A stretch of 64,000 nucleotides of DNA, taken from contig JACJXX010000002.1 in the NCBI GenBank assembly GCA_020636435.1, forward strand, positions 3,100,001-3,164,000. The letters run 5' to 3'. The stretch comes from Lewinellaceae bacterium. GTDB lineage: Bacteria; Bacteroidota; Bacteroidia; Chitinophagales; Saprospiraceae. The notes beneath the pieces are model-generated. The model ran no database searches, was not told where the DNA came from, and worked only from the letters and a program-made list of their open reading frames with translations. A program made the position numbers and the translations under genes. Positions 52,816-61,995 of this stretch are shown here, piece by piece (position 1 is the first letter of the stretch; each line of letters opens with the position of its first letter).

Positions 52816-53118
52816 TTTAATCCAACATGCTGAAAAGTTGCAAAAAAGTAACGCCGGCTTTTACCCCACCGCCAACCAGCCCCGGCCCTTTGACAAAGTT
52901 TTCTGGCTTCCCTTTGTAACATTCTGCCGTTCCCGATCGTAATTACCAATAACTATACTGAAGCCGGCCTTTTCTCCTGTATGATTTTCAGAACCCTTTT
53001 GCGAAACCCTTAAGCTACCGGGCTGTTGGCAAGTGACAAGCCTGTGCTCAGGGCGTCACAACATTTCAGAGCCTTATAGAACGAACAATTCCACAACCAA
53101 TAATAATTTACGTACAAA
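52816..53118. other. Gap between aroC and the OmpA gene, no gene seen
   Basis: No frame here has a plausible start, length or composition. There is no strong hairpin and no exact TAnnTTTG box close to the OmpA start. The OmpA leader is A/T-rich (CCAATAATAATTTACG). Confidence 0.5.
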
Positions 53119-54579
53119 ATGAGAAAAACAATACTCCTCGCGCTATTCAGCACAGCCCTGTTGGGAAGTGTACTGGCTCAGGACAAGGGAGCGGCGAATG
53201 CCGTATCGGCAAAGATTCTTTTCGTCGATTATGGAAACCCCAATTCCATTGATGGCCTGAATATTACCAATGGCATCGAGATCGGTTACATCCGCAATAT
53301 CAACCGCTGGCTGAACTTTGGCATTCCGCTTAAAATTGGACTGGCCAACGTGGCGGACGATTCTAACAACAACCGCATTTTTGCAGGCGCCGACGGCGTA
53401 CTGCAGCTCCAGTTTGCCCGGACGGAAGATACCCGCATCATTCCTTACGTGATGGGCGGTGGCGGCATAGTTTGGGAGAAAGACCTGGGAACCAATTTCC
53501 AAATCCCGATGGGAGCTGGCTTCAACATCAGAGTGGGCGGGCGGTCCTTTCTCAATATTCAGGGAGAGTACCGGCTGTCCCAGGAAGAAAACCGCAACAA
53601 CCTCCAGGCAGGAATTGGGCTGGTGCACTACCTTGGCAAATTAGATACCGACGGCGACGGCATCGCCGATGTGCTGGATCTCTGCCCTAAAGAGATCGGC
53701 CCGGCCAATACCGGCGGATGCCCCGACCAGGATTTGGACGGCATAGCCGATATTGAAGATGCCTGCCCGGCCCGGCCCGGCAAAAAGCGCTTCGGCGGTT
53801 GCCCGGATACCGATGACGACAAAGTGCCCGACCCCGATGACGAATGCCCCGATACGCCCGGCCTGGAAAAATTCAACGGTTGCCCCGACACCGATAAAGA
53901 CGGCATACCCGACAAGGAGGATGCCTGCCCTGAAGAAAAAGGCGATGCCAGCGCCAACGGCTGCCCGGATGGCGACGGAGATGGCATAGTAGACAGTGAA
54001 GACCAATGCCCCAAAGTGGCCGGCCTGCCCCAGTTCAAAGGCTGCCCCTTTGCCGACCGCGATGGAGATAAAGTGCCGGATGACAAAGACCTCTGCCCGG
54101 ATGTGGCCGGAACCATGGACGGATGCCCGGACACCGACGGCGACGGTATGCACGACGGCGTGGACTCTTGCCCCAAACAGCCAGGAACAGCAGCCAACAA
54201 AGGGTGCCCCGAGCTGAATAAAGAAGAAAAAGAAGTGCTCAACTTTGCCATGCGAGCTGTACAATTCGAAACCGGGAAAGCCACTTTGAAGGAGGAATCT
54301 TCTTCCGTACTGGATCAGATCGTGGAGATCATGAACCGCTATCCGGGCTACAACCTGCGCATCAGCGGCCATACGGACAATGTGGGCGAAGAAGAGTCCA
54401 ACCTGGTGCTGTCCCAGGAGCGGGCCAAATCCTGCTATCAGTACCTTGTGTCCAAGGGCATATCTCCCAAGCGCATGAGCCACGAGGGTTTCGACGAGGC
54501 CAAGCCCGTCGCTTCCAATGACCACTCTTCCGGCCGGCGGATGAACCGGCGCGTGGAGTTCGACCTGTACATCAAGTAA
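53119..54579 (+). CDS. OmpA-family outer-membrane protein with thrombospondin type 3 repeats
   Basis: A 486-residue protein. Signal peptide (ILLALFSTALLGSVLAQD), an eight-strand-type barrel of about 155 residues with aromatic belts, then some seven calcium-binding TSP3 repeats from about residue 175 to 365 (DTDGDGIADVLDLCPK, DQDLDGIADIEDACPA and so on), and a C-terminal OmpA peptidoglycan-binding domain (RISGHTDNVGEEESN, LSQERAKSCYQYLVSKGI, RRMNRRVEFDLYIK). It should tie the outer membrane to the wall across a Ca-stiffened linker. This layout is frequent and often abundant in Bacteroidota. Confidence 0.93.
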   Translation: MRKTILLALFSTALLGSVLAQDKGAANAVSAKILFVDYGNPNSIDGLNITNGIEIGYIRNINRWLNFGIPLKIGLANVADDSNNNRIFAGADGVLQLQFARTEDTRIIPYVMGGGGIVWEKDLGTNFQIPMGAGFNIRVGGRSFLNIQGEYRLSQEENRNNLQAGIGLVHYLGKLDTDGDGIADVLDLCPKEIGPANTGGCPDQDLDGIADIEDACPARPGKKRFGGCPDTDDDKVPDPDDECPDTPGLEKFNGCPDTDKDGIPDKEDACPEEKGDASANGCPDGDGDGIVDSEDQCPKVAGLPQFKGCPFADRDGDKVPDDKDLCPDVAGTMDGCPDTDGDGMHDGVDSCPKQPGTAANKGCPELNKEEKEVLNFAMRAVQFETGKATLKEESSSVLDQIVEIMNRYPGYNLRISGHTDNVGEEESNLVLSQERAKSCYQYLVSKGISPKRMSHEGFDEAKPVASNDHSSGRRMNRRVEFDLYIK

Positions 54580-54609
54580 GCATAAATACTACGCCTGGTA
54601 TGATCAATG

Positions 54610-54643
54610 GAGAAATGGCGCGTCCTCGCACGCGTCATTTCTC
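54610..54643. terminator. Bidirectional hairpin between OmpA gene and purE
   Basis: GAGAAATGGCGCGT and ACGCGTCATTTCTC pair at 13 of 14 positions with a 6-nt loop. The right arm reaches into the last codons of purE, which ends at 54635 on the other strand, so one stem could serve both convergent genes, as at pepP/purB. Confidence 0.6.
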
Positions 54644-55138
54644 GTATTGCTCGTAGCCTTTTTCTTCCAGCCTGCGGTACTTCACCGCTACGCCTTCCGC
54701 CAGTTCTTTTTTGTAATGCAAAATGCGCTGCAGCAACGGCTCGTCGTGTACGCCAATGATCTGAGCGGCCAGGATGCCGGCGTTTTTGGCGGCGTTGAGG
54801 GCAACGGTAGCCACCGGCACCCCGTTCGGCATTTGCAGGATAGACAATATTGAATCCCAGCCGTCAATGGAATTGGAGGACCGGATGGGCACGCCGATCA
54901 CCGGGAGGGGCGACAGCGAAGCGGCCATGCCCGGCAGGTGGGCAGCCCCTCCGGCGCCGGCGATGATCACTTTCACGCCCCGCTCGTGGGCCTTCTTCGC
55001 GTATTCGAAAAGCCGCTCCGGGGTGCGATGGGCGGAAACAATGGTCAGTTCAAAAGGCACATCCAGCTCTTTGAGCACATCCGCCGCCTGCCGCATGACC
55101 GGTAAGTCGGAATCGGAGCCCATGATTATGCTTATCAT
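54635..55138 (-). CDS. purE: N5-carboxyaminoimidazole ribonucleotide mutase
   Basis: A 167-residue class I PurE, which moves the carboxyl of N5-CAIR to give CAIR in purine synthesis. The active-site loop MGSDSDLPVMRQA, the region IVSAHRTPERLFEYA with the catalytic His, and AGAGGAAHLPGMAAS all match the family, followed by GVPIRSS and SILQMPNGVPVATVAL. The length and start are normal. purK is not adjacent. With purB at 5.5 kb it is the second purine gene here, not in an operon with the first. Confidence 0.95.
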   Translation of the reverse strand: MISIIMGSDSDLPVMRQAADVLKELDVPFELTIVSAHRTPERLFEYAKKAHERGVKVIIAGAGGAAHLPGMAASLSPLPVIGVPIRSSNSIDGWDSILSILQMPNGVPVATVALNAAKNAGILAAQIIGVHDEPLLQRILHYKKELAEGVAVKYRRLEEKGYEQYEK

Positions 55139-55158
55139 AAGTTTAACTTTTCAACCAT

Positions 55159-55182
55159 TTCACCCTGAGCTTGTCGAAGGGC
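55159..55182. repeat. Dispersed intergenic repeat (GCCCTTCGACAAGCTCAGGG core), copy 2
   Basis: Inverted copy of 19594-19617, identical over 24 bp and again next to CCATCC repeats. It fills the 65-bp gap between the symporter gene and purE on the minus strand. Confidence 0.65.
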
Positions 55183-55203
55183 AACCATCCATCCATCCAT
55201 ACC

Positions 55204-56895
55204 TTACCCCCCCAACCCCAGCGGGCTGAACACGATCCAAATCGTAAGGATGGCGGCGATCAGCAGCAGCGTCAGCCAGAAGTCTTTGTTTCCGGGCGAG
55301 AAGCCAGCCGCGCGGTCTTCTGGTTTTTCATAGGTAACGTCCTTCAGTTTTTCTGGTGAATCCTGCGGAGCCAGTAAACTCATGAGGATCAATACAGCCG
55401 AGCAGATCACAAAGAGCAGGATGGCAAAGTGCAGGAAATTCATATCCGCGTAAGCGTATAAGAAAGAATCTTCGACCACGTTGCCGATATTTTTCTGGAA
55501 TTCCAGGATCAGGCGTGCGATGCCCAGGAAGAAACCCGTCCATAAGGACCATAAGGCGCCTTTGGCGTTGATGCGCTTGATGAACAGGCCCAGCAGGAAG
55601 GCAGCCGCAATAGGCGGAGAAATATAAGCTTGAATGCTTTGAAGGTACTGGTAGAAGCTGCTCCCTTCCATCATGGTGCGCATGAAGGGAATCCAGCCCA
55701 GGCTGATGGCCACCAGGACGACGGTTGCCGCCTGGCCGACAAAAACCAGTTCCCTCTCCGAAGAATTGGCCCTCCACTTTTTATAGAAATCTATGGTGAA
55801 CAAGGTCGAGCAGGAGTTGAACACCGAAGACAGCGAGCTCATCAGGGCGGCCAGCAGGCCGGCGAGGATCAGGCCTTTGAGCCCCGGAGGAAGAAAATCA
55901 GTGATCATGGCAGGAAGGGCCTTGTCGGGGTCGCCATCCAGGGAAAGCATCCCTTTCTGAGAAAGGGCAAACGCGATTACACCGGGAATAACGAAAATGA
56001 AAAGCGGCAGTATTTTCAGGAAGCCGCCGAACAGGGTGCCCTTTCTGGCGTTGCTGACATCCTTTGCCGAAAGCACCCGCTGAACGATGAACTGGTCGGT
56101 GCACCAGTACCACACCCCGAGGATCGGGGCGCCGAACAAGATGCCCGTCCAGGGGAAATCCGGGTCGTCCATGGGGCGCCAGAGGTTGAAGAAACGGGAC
56201 TCCGAGATGTAGCCTAAGCTTTGGTCGGCCTCGTGGAAAACCGACATCATGCCGCCCCATCCGCCCAGGGCTTCCAGCCCATAGAAGGTGGCGGCTATTG
56301 CCCCGCCCACCAGGACGAACATCTGCATCATATCTGTATAGACCACCGCGCGCAACCCCCCAAAGATGGTATAGATGCCTGTAGCGATGACCACGATCAT
56401 CGCGCCTGTCCAAAAAGGCACGCCCATCACTTCAAAGACCAGCGCGCCGGCAAAGATGGTGATGGAGATTTTGGTCATGACGTAGGCAACAATTGAAATG
56501 ACTGACAGGTAGGTCCGCGCACCCGAAGAATACCGGCGTTCCAGGAATTCCGGCATGGTAAAGACGCCGCTCTTGATGTAGAACGGCACGAAGACCCAGC
56601 CCAGGAGCATAAGGATGAGGGAAGCCAGCAATTCAAACTGCGCAGCCGGCATATCCCCCCGCGCCCCCGAGCCGGCCAGGCCGACCAGGTGCTCCGAGCC
56701 AATGTTGGAAGCAAAGAGCGAGGCGCCAATCACAAACCATCCCAGGTTCTTCCCGCCCAGAAAATAGTCCTGGGATCCATAGTCCTGGGCCTTGGAGCGG
56801 CGCTCCTGGATGGTTACCCATCCGGCAAGCAAAAAGACAACTGCAAAATAAGCGGCAATAATGACGAGGTCAATGGTGCTGAGGGTTTCAAACAT
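55204..56895 (-). CDS. Sodium:solute symporter (SSS family)
   Basis: A 563-residue polytopic transporter with about 14 helices of the LeuT-fold SSS family. It opens with TIDLVIIAAYFAVVFLLAGW; the family signature area includes DYFLGGKNLGWFVIGASLFASNIGSEHLVGLAG and GLILAGLLAALMSSLSSVFNSCSTLF (given here only as landmarks of helices 1 and 8). The pattern of the first helix pair and the SSLSSVFNS sodium-site helix resemble SGLT-type sugar or inositol symporters. The substrate cannot be fixed. It reads towards purE on the same strand. Confidence 0.88.
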   Translation of the reverse strand: MFETLSTIDLVIIAAYFAVVFLLAGWVTIQERRSKAQDYGSQDYFLGGKNLGWFVIGASLFASNIGSEHLVGLAGSGARGDMPAAQFELLASLILMLLGWVFVPFYIKSGVFTMPEFLERRYSSGARTYLSVISIVAYVMTKISITIFAGALVFEVMGVPFWTGAMIVVIATGIYTIFGGLRAVVYTDMMQMFVLVGGAIAATFYGLEALGGWGGMMSVFHEADQSLGYISESRFFNLWRPMDDPDFPWTGILFGAPILGVWYWCTDQFIVQRVLSAKDVSNARKGTLFGGFLKILPLFIFVIPGVIAFALSQKGMLSLDGDPDKALPAMITDFLPPGLKGLILAGLLAALMSSLSSVFNSCSTLFTIDFYKKWRANSSERELVFVGQAATVVLVAISLGWIPFMRTMMEGSSFYQYLQSIQAYISPPIAAAFLLGLFIKRINAKGALWSLWTGFFLGIARLILEFQKNIGNVVEDSFLYAYADMNFLHFAILLFVICSAVLILMSLLAPQDSPEKLKDVTYEKPEDRAAGFSPGNKDFWLTLLLIAAILTIWIVFSPLGLGG

Positions 56896-57184
56896 GTTGC
56901 TTTTGTTTCAGGAGCAGAGTGGAAGGCCTTTTCTCTTGCGGCGCGGCTTCGGCTGACAGCCGGCATAAAACCTTTCCAAAAAATTTGCTCAGTTAGTTTT
57001 TCGACAAAAAAAGTAAGTGTAAAAAATACAACAACAGGTCAAAATAAAACAAAACCCCAATATAGCCAAGAAAAACGACATGAAATTAGGAATGTCCTTC
57101 GGCTGGTAAAATTTCCTTCGAACAAAAAGGGCCGGCGCTTAAAGCCCCCGGCAGCAGCGCTCAACGCTTTTGCCAGCTTTGTGT

Positions 57185-57192
57185 TACTTTTG
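57185..57192 (+). promoter_or_regulatory. Putative -7 element for the YidE-like gene (TACTTTTG)
   Basis: TACTTTTG matches TAnnTTTG and ends 36 bp before the chosen ATG at 57229. This supports that start over the long upstream reading frame, which would run back across the divergent gap. The 56896-57228 gap shows no gene. Confidence 0.45.
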
Positions 57193-57228
57193 AGGCAAAT
57201 CGGGCCGAACAAACCACCCAACAGCATC

Positions 57229-58863
57229 ATGGTAGAAGCATTTATCGAAAACCCCGTCCTCCTGCTTTTTGTCGTCGCCGGCCTCGGTTATGGGGTAGGC
57301 AGCATCCGCGTCCGGGGGAGCAATCTCGGCGTGGCGGCCGTGCTCTTCGTGGGGCTGGCCATCGGCAGCCTCAGCCCGGAGTTGCAAATCCCGGAGACCA
57401 TCATCTTCCTGGGCCTGGCCATTTTTGTGTATACCATCGGGCTGAGTTCGGGCCCCAGCTTTTTCGCCACTTTCCGGCAGAGGGGCTCCCGCGACATAAT
57501 TTTTGTCATCATCATGCTCACCTTTTCGGCCAGCATTACCGTAGGGCTTCACTTTCTTTTTCAATTCGAAGCCAGCACCACTTCCGGGCTGTTTGCCGGC
57601 AGCACCACCAACACTCCGGCTCTGGCCGGCCTGCTCGACGCCATCAGCAACGTCAGGGCCGAAGACGGAAGCGTTAAAGACATGAGCCAGCAGGCGGTGG
57701 TGGGCTACTCGCTCTCCTACCCCATGGGCGTTTTGGGCGTCATGCTGGCTATTGTGCTGATGCAGCGGGCCCTGAAGATCGATTACCGCAAGGAAGAACG
57801 GGAGCTTCGCCAGGAATACCCCGTCCGGCAATCCATAACCAGCCGCACCCTGGAGGTAACCCATCCCGAAGCAGCGGGGATTTCCATCAGAGACCTCAAG
57901 AGAAAGCACAAAATGGCCGCCGTTTTCGGCCGCCTGCAGCGAGGCGAGCAAACCCAGCTGGCCAATATGGACACCACCTTTGAGGTAGGCGACCAGGTGG
58001 CGGTAGTGGGCGATGAAGAGGAGATCAGCCGCATTGCCGGCATCATGGGCAAGGAGTTGCCTTTCCGGCTATCGTACGACCGGACCGAATACGACACCCG
58101 GCGGATCTTCGTGTCCAACCCCAAGATCGCCGGCGAGCGCCTGGCCACGCTCAACCTCAACGAAAAATACGCCGCCATCATCACGCGGGTGCGGCGGGGC
58201 GACATCGACATCCTGGCCAACTCCAATACCGTCCTGGAACTGGGCGACCGCGTCCGCTTCGTGGCGCGGAGAACCGACATTCCGAGGATATCCGAAATCT
58301 TCGGCGACTCCTACGACGACCTCAGCCGGATCAACCTGCTTTCCTTCGGCCTGGGCATGGCAACGGGCTTGTTGCTAGGCATGATCACCTTCCAGTTGCC
58401 CGGCGGCGTTTCCTTCAAGCTGGGCTATGCCGGCGGCCCCCTGATCGTCGCCCTCATCCTGGGGGCGCTGCGCCGCACCGGCCCCATCGTCTGGACGCTG
58501 CCCTACAGCGCCAACCTCACCCTGCGGCAGATCGGGCTCATCCTCCTGCTGGCGGGCGTCGGCGTCAATTCCGGCCACACTTTCATGGCGACCATCGCCC
58601 AGGGGGGCGGCGGCATCATTTTCCTGGCCGGCACCATCATCAGCTTTCTCACCGCAGTGGCCACGCTCTTCATCGGTTACAAATTGCTGAAGATTCCTTT
58701 CAGCTTCCTGATCGGAATGGTGGCCAACCAGCCGGCCATCCTGGATTTCGCCCTGGAAAAATCGCAGAACAAACTGCCCAATATCGGCTTTACCCTCATG
58801 CTGCCCGTCGCCCTGATAACCAAGATCGTCTACGTGCAGTTTTTGTTTGCCCTCCTTCGGTAA
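57229..58863 (+). CDS. YidE/AspT-type transporter with two RCK_C (TrkA_C) domains
   Basis: A 544-residue membrane protein of the aspartate:alanine exchanger family. Two membrane halves, each an AspT/YidE/YbjL duplication unit of about five helices, enclose two cytoplasmic TrkA_C-like domains. The first half has VVAGLGYGVGSIRVRG and GLFAGSTTNTPALAGLLDA; the TrkA_C pair lies near residues 200-365 (VTHPEAAGISIRDLKRKH, TTFEVGDQVAVVGDEEEI, NSNTVLELGDRVRFVA); the second half repeats GLILLLAGVGVNSGHTF and GMVANQPAILDFALEKS. The substrate, perhaps an amino or dicarboxylic acid, is not shown. A frame opening exists as far back as 56689 but lacks coding character. Confidence 0.85.
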   Translation: MVEAFIENPVLLLFVVAGLGYGVGSIRVRGSNLGVAAVLFVGLAIGSLSPELQIPETIIFLGLAIFVYTIGLSSGPSFFATFRQRGSRDIIFVIIMLTFSASITVGLHFLFQFEASTTSGLFAGSTTNTPALAGLLDAISNVRAEDGSVKDMSQQAVVGYSLSYPMGVLGVMLAIVLMQRALKIDYRKEERELRQEYPVRQSITSRTLEVTHPEAAGISIRDLKRKHKMAAVFGRLQRGEQTQLANMDTTFEVGDQVAVVGDEEEISRIAGIMGKELPFRLSYDRTEYDTRRIFVSNPKIAGERLATLNLNEKYAAIITRVRRGDIDILANSNTVLELGDRVRFVARRTDIPRISEIFGDSYDDLSRINLLSFGLGMATGLLLGMITFQLPGGVSFKLGYAGGPLIVALILGALRRTGPIVWTLPYSANLTLRQIGLILLLAGVGVNSGHTFMATIAQGGGGIIFLAGTIISFLTAVATLFIGYKLLKIPFSFLIGMVANQPAILDFALEKSQNKLPNIGFTLMLPVALITKIVYVQFLFALLR

Positions 58864-58911
58864 CATCGCAACTCCAGAGGCTCCTCCTGGTTCTGGAGCA
58901 AGGGCAACAGC

Positions 58912-59076
58912 CTAGTGCTGTCGGCACTAAATACCGGGATATAAAATGGACTCTTTTGCCGCCATACTGCGTTGCTCGTCACTCATGTAGTCCCGCTATA
59001 ATCGCTCCTCGCGTCTTGTCTGGCGACAAAATAGCCTCATTTTATATACCCCGTTACTTAATGCCGACAGCACTAG
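58912..59076. mobile_element. 165-bp MITE with CTAG-ended inverted repeats
   Basis: CTAGTGCTGTCGGCA at the left end and TGCCGACAGCACTAG at the right end are perfect complements, and pairing continues inward (ATATAAAATG against CATTTTATAT) with few mismatches. The interior has no frame. The right-hand CTAG is also the probable target-site copy of the IS that follows. Confidence 0.7.
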
Positions 59077-60764
59077 TCATTAGTTTTGCGTTTTTGGCAG
59101 GCTTCCGGGCATAGCAGGCGGAGGGCGGGCCCCCCATAGTATAGCTCGGCGGCCAGCTCGGGTTTTGCAGCCATGCTATGGGTAAGCACTTAGTCACGCC
59201 ACCGGGGCTGCTACCGCCCTTAGCATTAAGGATATGGCGGCGAACCTCCTGTTGCCTTGTAGGCCTCTGCCCAGCAGCTACGGCCAGGCAGTCTGTGCCT
59301 AGGCCAGGAATAAATGCACTGTTATTTTTAAAAAACCACGGCGGCGCCTATATTTTAAAGGTGTAAAACATAAAAACTAAAAGCACCGCCATGGAATCTT
59401 TTATGAGCTCTTCTTTCGCCAAGTTTATCACGTCGTTGTTTGCCCGCCACTTCACTGCCCCGTCCTGGCAGAGCTTCGTGTTGCTCGCTTACGGGTGGGC
59501 CCTGAGCCGTTCGCGCCATACGGTGGCCAATTACATCTGGCTAAGCGGGGGTACCAAGTATAAGCATTTTTCCCGGTTTTATGTCTTTTTCAGCCGGGCG
59601 TTTTTGAGGCTGGCCGATAAATTGTGGATAGCCGTGCTGCTGCTGCTGGACAGCATGTTGCCCCCAGAGGCGGCCATCGAATTGACCGTAGACGACACCA
59701 CGCGTAAAAAAAGCGGGCGCAAGATACAGGGCGCCAGCCATTACCAAAACCGGGCTGGCTCGGCCCGCCAGGAGTACCGCACCCTGTGGGGCATCAACTT
59801 TGTATATGTTATCGCTTCCTTATACTGGCACAAAGGCGGCAAAATTTTCAAGCTGGCCCTCCCGGTGGGTTTGCGGGTTTACCTCAAAGAAAAAACCGCC
59901 GCCGAGCTGGAACGCCCCTTCCATCCCCGCAGCGCCCTGGCCCGGCATATCATCGATTTCATTGTAGGGGTATTGCCCCACCGCCGTTTTATCCTCAAAG
60001 CCGACGGCGGGTATTCCACCAAAAAGTTCTTGCGGGGCTTGCCTGACAATGTCGAAGTAGACGGCCGCTTTCCGGTCAACAGCCGCTTGCTCGGCCTGCG
60101 GCCCAGGCCCAAAAAGGACAACCGCGGCCGGCCTACCGAGAAGGGCAAAGACTTGGGTACCCCGCAGGAATGGATGCAGCAGGATGAAGGCTGGATACCG
60201 CACCCCGAAGAAGAAGGCGCCTGGGTTAAAACCGTCGTCGGGATATGGCACAGCATCCTGCCGGGCGTGCCCGTCAAAGTCGTTGCCGTTTGGCGAAAGG
60301 GCGGCCTGCCGGCTGACAAGCGCTCGGGAAAAAAAGAGCTGGAAGCCTTTTTCTCTACGGATACCTCCTTAACCGAAGCCCAGGTCCTGCAGCATTATTC
60401 GCAGCGCTGGGAGGTGGAAATCGATATCCGCGACGGCTATGCTTACTATGGCCTGGGCAAGGATCAATGCCGCAACCTGGACCGTATTTATGGCGTGAAT
60501 ACTTTTCGTATCTTAATGGCTGCTTGCCGGACGCTATGGTTCGTACGTTACTTCGAAAAACGGCAACTGGACCTGAAAAAATATAGGCCCTGGTACCGCC
60601 TCAAGCAGCACCCTACCCAGCTGGATGTCATTTCTGCCGCCCAGGAGGCCTTCACTCGGGAAGGAGTTTCTGCCGTACCTAGGTTTATACAAGGTACGGC
60701 AGAAATGCCCCAAGGCCAGCAAGAAGACTGGCAGCAGGCCGCCTGATAATAGCAAAACTAATGA
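59077..60764 (+). mobile_element. Complete insertion sequence, IS701-like
   Basis: The element is 1688 bp with perfect 13-bp terminal inverted repeats, TCATTAGTTTTGC at 59077-59089 and GCAAAACTAATGA at 60752-60764, flanked by CTAG on both sides (59073-59076 and 60765-60768). A 4-bp YTAR duplication is typical of the IS701 family, and CTAG fits it. One intact transposase fills the right three quarters. The 300-bp left part is non-coding and contains a CCCATAG/CTATGGG stem. Intact ends and frame suggest recent insertion. Confidence 0.8.
59391..60746 (+). CDS. IS701-like DDE transposase
   Basis: A 451-residue transposase with an RNase H-like catalytic core. The likely DDE residues are the first Asp in LTVDDTTRKKSGRK, the second Asp in FILKADGGYSTKKF, and the Glu in QRWEVEIDIRDGYAYYGLG, where the late W-x-V/I-E-x-x-[FI]-R/K-DGK-like block matches IS4-superfamily enzymes. 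The N-terminal region (SWQSFVLLAYGWALSRSRHT) resembles that of IS701 proteins. The frame is uninterrupted and ends 5 bp before the right inverted repeat. The family is an inference from motifs and target sequence. Confidence 0.85.
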   Translation: MESFMSSSFAKFITSLFARHFTAPSWQSFVLLAYGWALSRSRHTVANYIWLSGGTKYKHFSRFYVFFSRAFLRLADKLWIAVLLLLDSMLPPEAAIELTVDDTTRKKSGRKIQGASHYQNRAGSARQEYRTLWGINFVYVIASLYWHKGGKIFKLALPVGLRVYLKEKTAAELERPFHPRSALARHIIDFIVGVLPHRRFILKADGGYSTKKFLRGLPDNVEVDGRFPVNSRLLGLRPRPKKDNRGRPTEKGKDLGTPQEWMQQDEGWIPHPEEEGAWVKTVVGIWHSILPGVPVKVVAVWRKGGLPADKRSGKKELEAFFSTDTSLTEAQVLQHYSQRWEVEIDIRDGYAYYGLGKDQCRNLDRIYGVNTFRILMAACRTLWFVRYFEKRQLDLKKYRPWYRLKQHPTQLDVISAAQEAFTREGVSAVPRFIQGTAEMPQGQQEDWQQAA

Positions 60765-60865
60765 CTAGTCCAAGCGGCACGAATTAACGGGGCAGTTAAG
60801 AGCCCTGAAAACCTGGCTATATGGGCTACCGAAACTGCCCGGTTATTTCGTTCTAGTCGCACTAG
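60765..60865. repeat. Palindromic element on the right flank of the IS
   Basis: ACGAATTAACGGGGCAGTT (60779-60797) pairs with AACTGCCCGGTTATTTCGT (60833-60851) at 17 of 19 positions. The outer ends are CTAGT and ACTAG. It shares the CTAG ends, but not the body, of the MITE on the left flank. Confidence 0.55.
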
Positions 60866-60916
60866 TACACCAAATCCCGTACCTGGGGCCTGCCTGCCTG
60901 GGCTAAAGAAACCAGG

Positions 60917-61858
60917 TCAAAAATCCACATACACCTCTTCTCGCGGCACCCGGTTGGGCAGGGGCCCGAAATGAGCCAGCTTCAATTCCGCCATGCGCCG
61001 GCCGGCTTTGGCCCGGTTGATGAGCGGCTCGCCATCCAGCCAGGCCGTCAGGTAACCCGACCAGAAGGCATCGCCGGCGCCGGTGGTGTCTTTCACCTCC
61101 ACTTTTCTTGACGGCAAAAAATGGCGGCTTTGGGCGTTGGCCACGAAGCAACCTTCGCTGCCCAAAGTGATGCACGCCTCGGAGGCGCCCAATCCCAGAA
61201 AGTGATCCGCTGCTGCTTCCGGGCGTTCCAGTTTGGAGTTGTAAAGCCGCTCCCAGTCCACCTCGCTTACCTTTACCAGAGCGCCGTGGCGGCAGTACTC
61301 CGCCACCATTTCCTGAGCCTGCTCCTGATCGTTCCAAATCTTGCGCGCATAGTTGGCGTCGATGCTCAACTGGCAGCCCTTCTGAGCAGCCAGGCGCGCC
61401 GCCCGCATGATGCTGCCCTGGGCTGGCTCCCGGCTCAAAGCAAAACAGGTGGTGTGGAACAAGGCCGTCTCATCGAATATGCCGTCGGGGAACTGCTCGT
61501 CGACGATCTCGGCATCCGCGCCCCGGTAGGCTTCAAAATTGGAAACATTCCGGGAGCGCGTCACCAGGATAAGCGTGGTGGGCATATCAACAGGCCGGAC
61601 ATGCCGGCAGTCTACCCCTATGCTTTGCACATACTTGAGCAGGTAGCGGCCCATATCGTCGTTGCCGAGAGAAGCCAGGAGCTTGGCCGAATTGCCCAGG
61701 CGCGCCATATTCATGCACATATTCGCCGGGCTGCCTCCCAGAAGGCGTTTGAAATTCTGCACCTCGTCCAGGTTATCGGCAAAATCGGTGGAGATAAAAT
61801 CGATCAACAGCTCTCCTACCGCTAAAATATCGTATTTTTTGCTGCGATTTTCTGACAT
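60917..61858 (-). CDS. PfkB-family sugar kinase
   Basis: A 313-residue ribokinase-fold carbohydrate kinase. The N-terminal signature is VGELLIDFISTDF with GGSPANMCMNMARLG, and the second PfkB signature with the catalytic Asp is DTTGAGDAFWSGYL. The region FEAYRGADAEI and the sequence around CFALSREPA resemble fructokinase or 5-dehydro-2-deoxygluconokinase members, but the sugar is not certain. I start it at the ATG at 61858; a TTG three codons upstream is possible but weaker. It is divergent from glpD across a gap that holds a small palindrome. Confidence 0.88.
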   Translation of the reverse strand: MSENRSKKYDILAVGELLIDFISTDFADNLDEVQNFKRLLGGSPANMCMNMARLGNSAKLLASLGNDDMGRYLLKYVQSIGVDCRHVRPVDMPTTLILVTRSRNVSNFEAYRGADAEIVDEQFPDGIFDETALFHTTCFALSREPAQGSIMRAARLAAQKGCQLSIDANYARKIWNDQEQAQEMVAEYCRHGALVKVSEVDWERLYNSKLERPEAAADHFLGLGASEACITLGSEGCFVANAQSRHFLPSRKVEVKDTTGAGDAFWSGYLTAWLDGEPLINRAKAGRRMAELKLAHFGPLPNRVPREEVYVDF

Positions 61859-61951
61859 TGCAAACAATTTTTAGCCTATCGTTTTATAGTATAAGGTAGT
61901 TTAAATACTTTTCTTATTGTATTTCTGAAACAAAGCCCTTATTTTTTTGAC

Positions 61952-61966
61952 CTCCTAAATTAGGAG
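61952..61966. promoter_or_regulatory. Small palindrome in the divergent kinase/glpD gap
   Basis: CTCCTAA and TTAGGAG form a perfect 7-bp inverted repeat around one A, 29 bp before the glpD start codon and about 95 bp before the kinase start. It could be an operator, or its GGAG could simply be the ribosome-binding region for glpD. Confidence 0.35.
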
Positions 61967-61995
61967 AATTTTCTTCAATACCAAACTTCGCCCAC

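Noticed and set aside
56689..57228. 180-codon upstream extension of the YidE-like gene
   Set aside because: It overlaps the divergent symporter and AT-rich promoter DNA. The ATG at 57229 directly precedes the conserved first helix and follows a -7 box.
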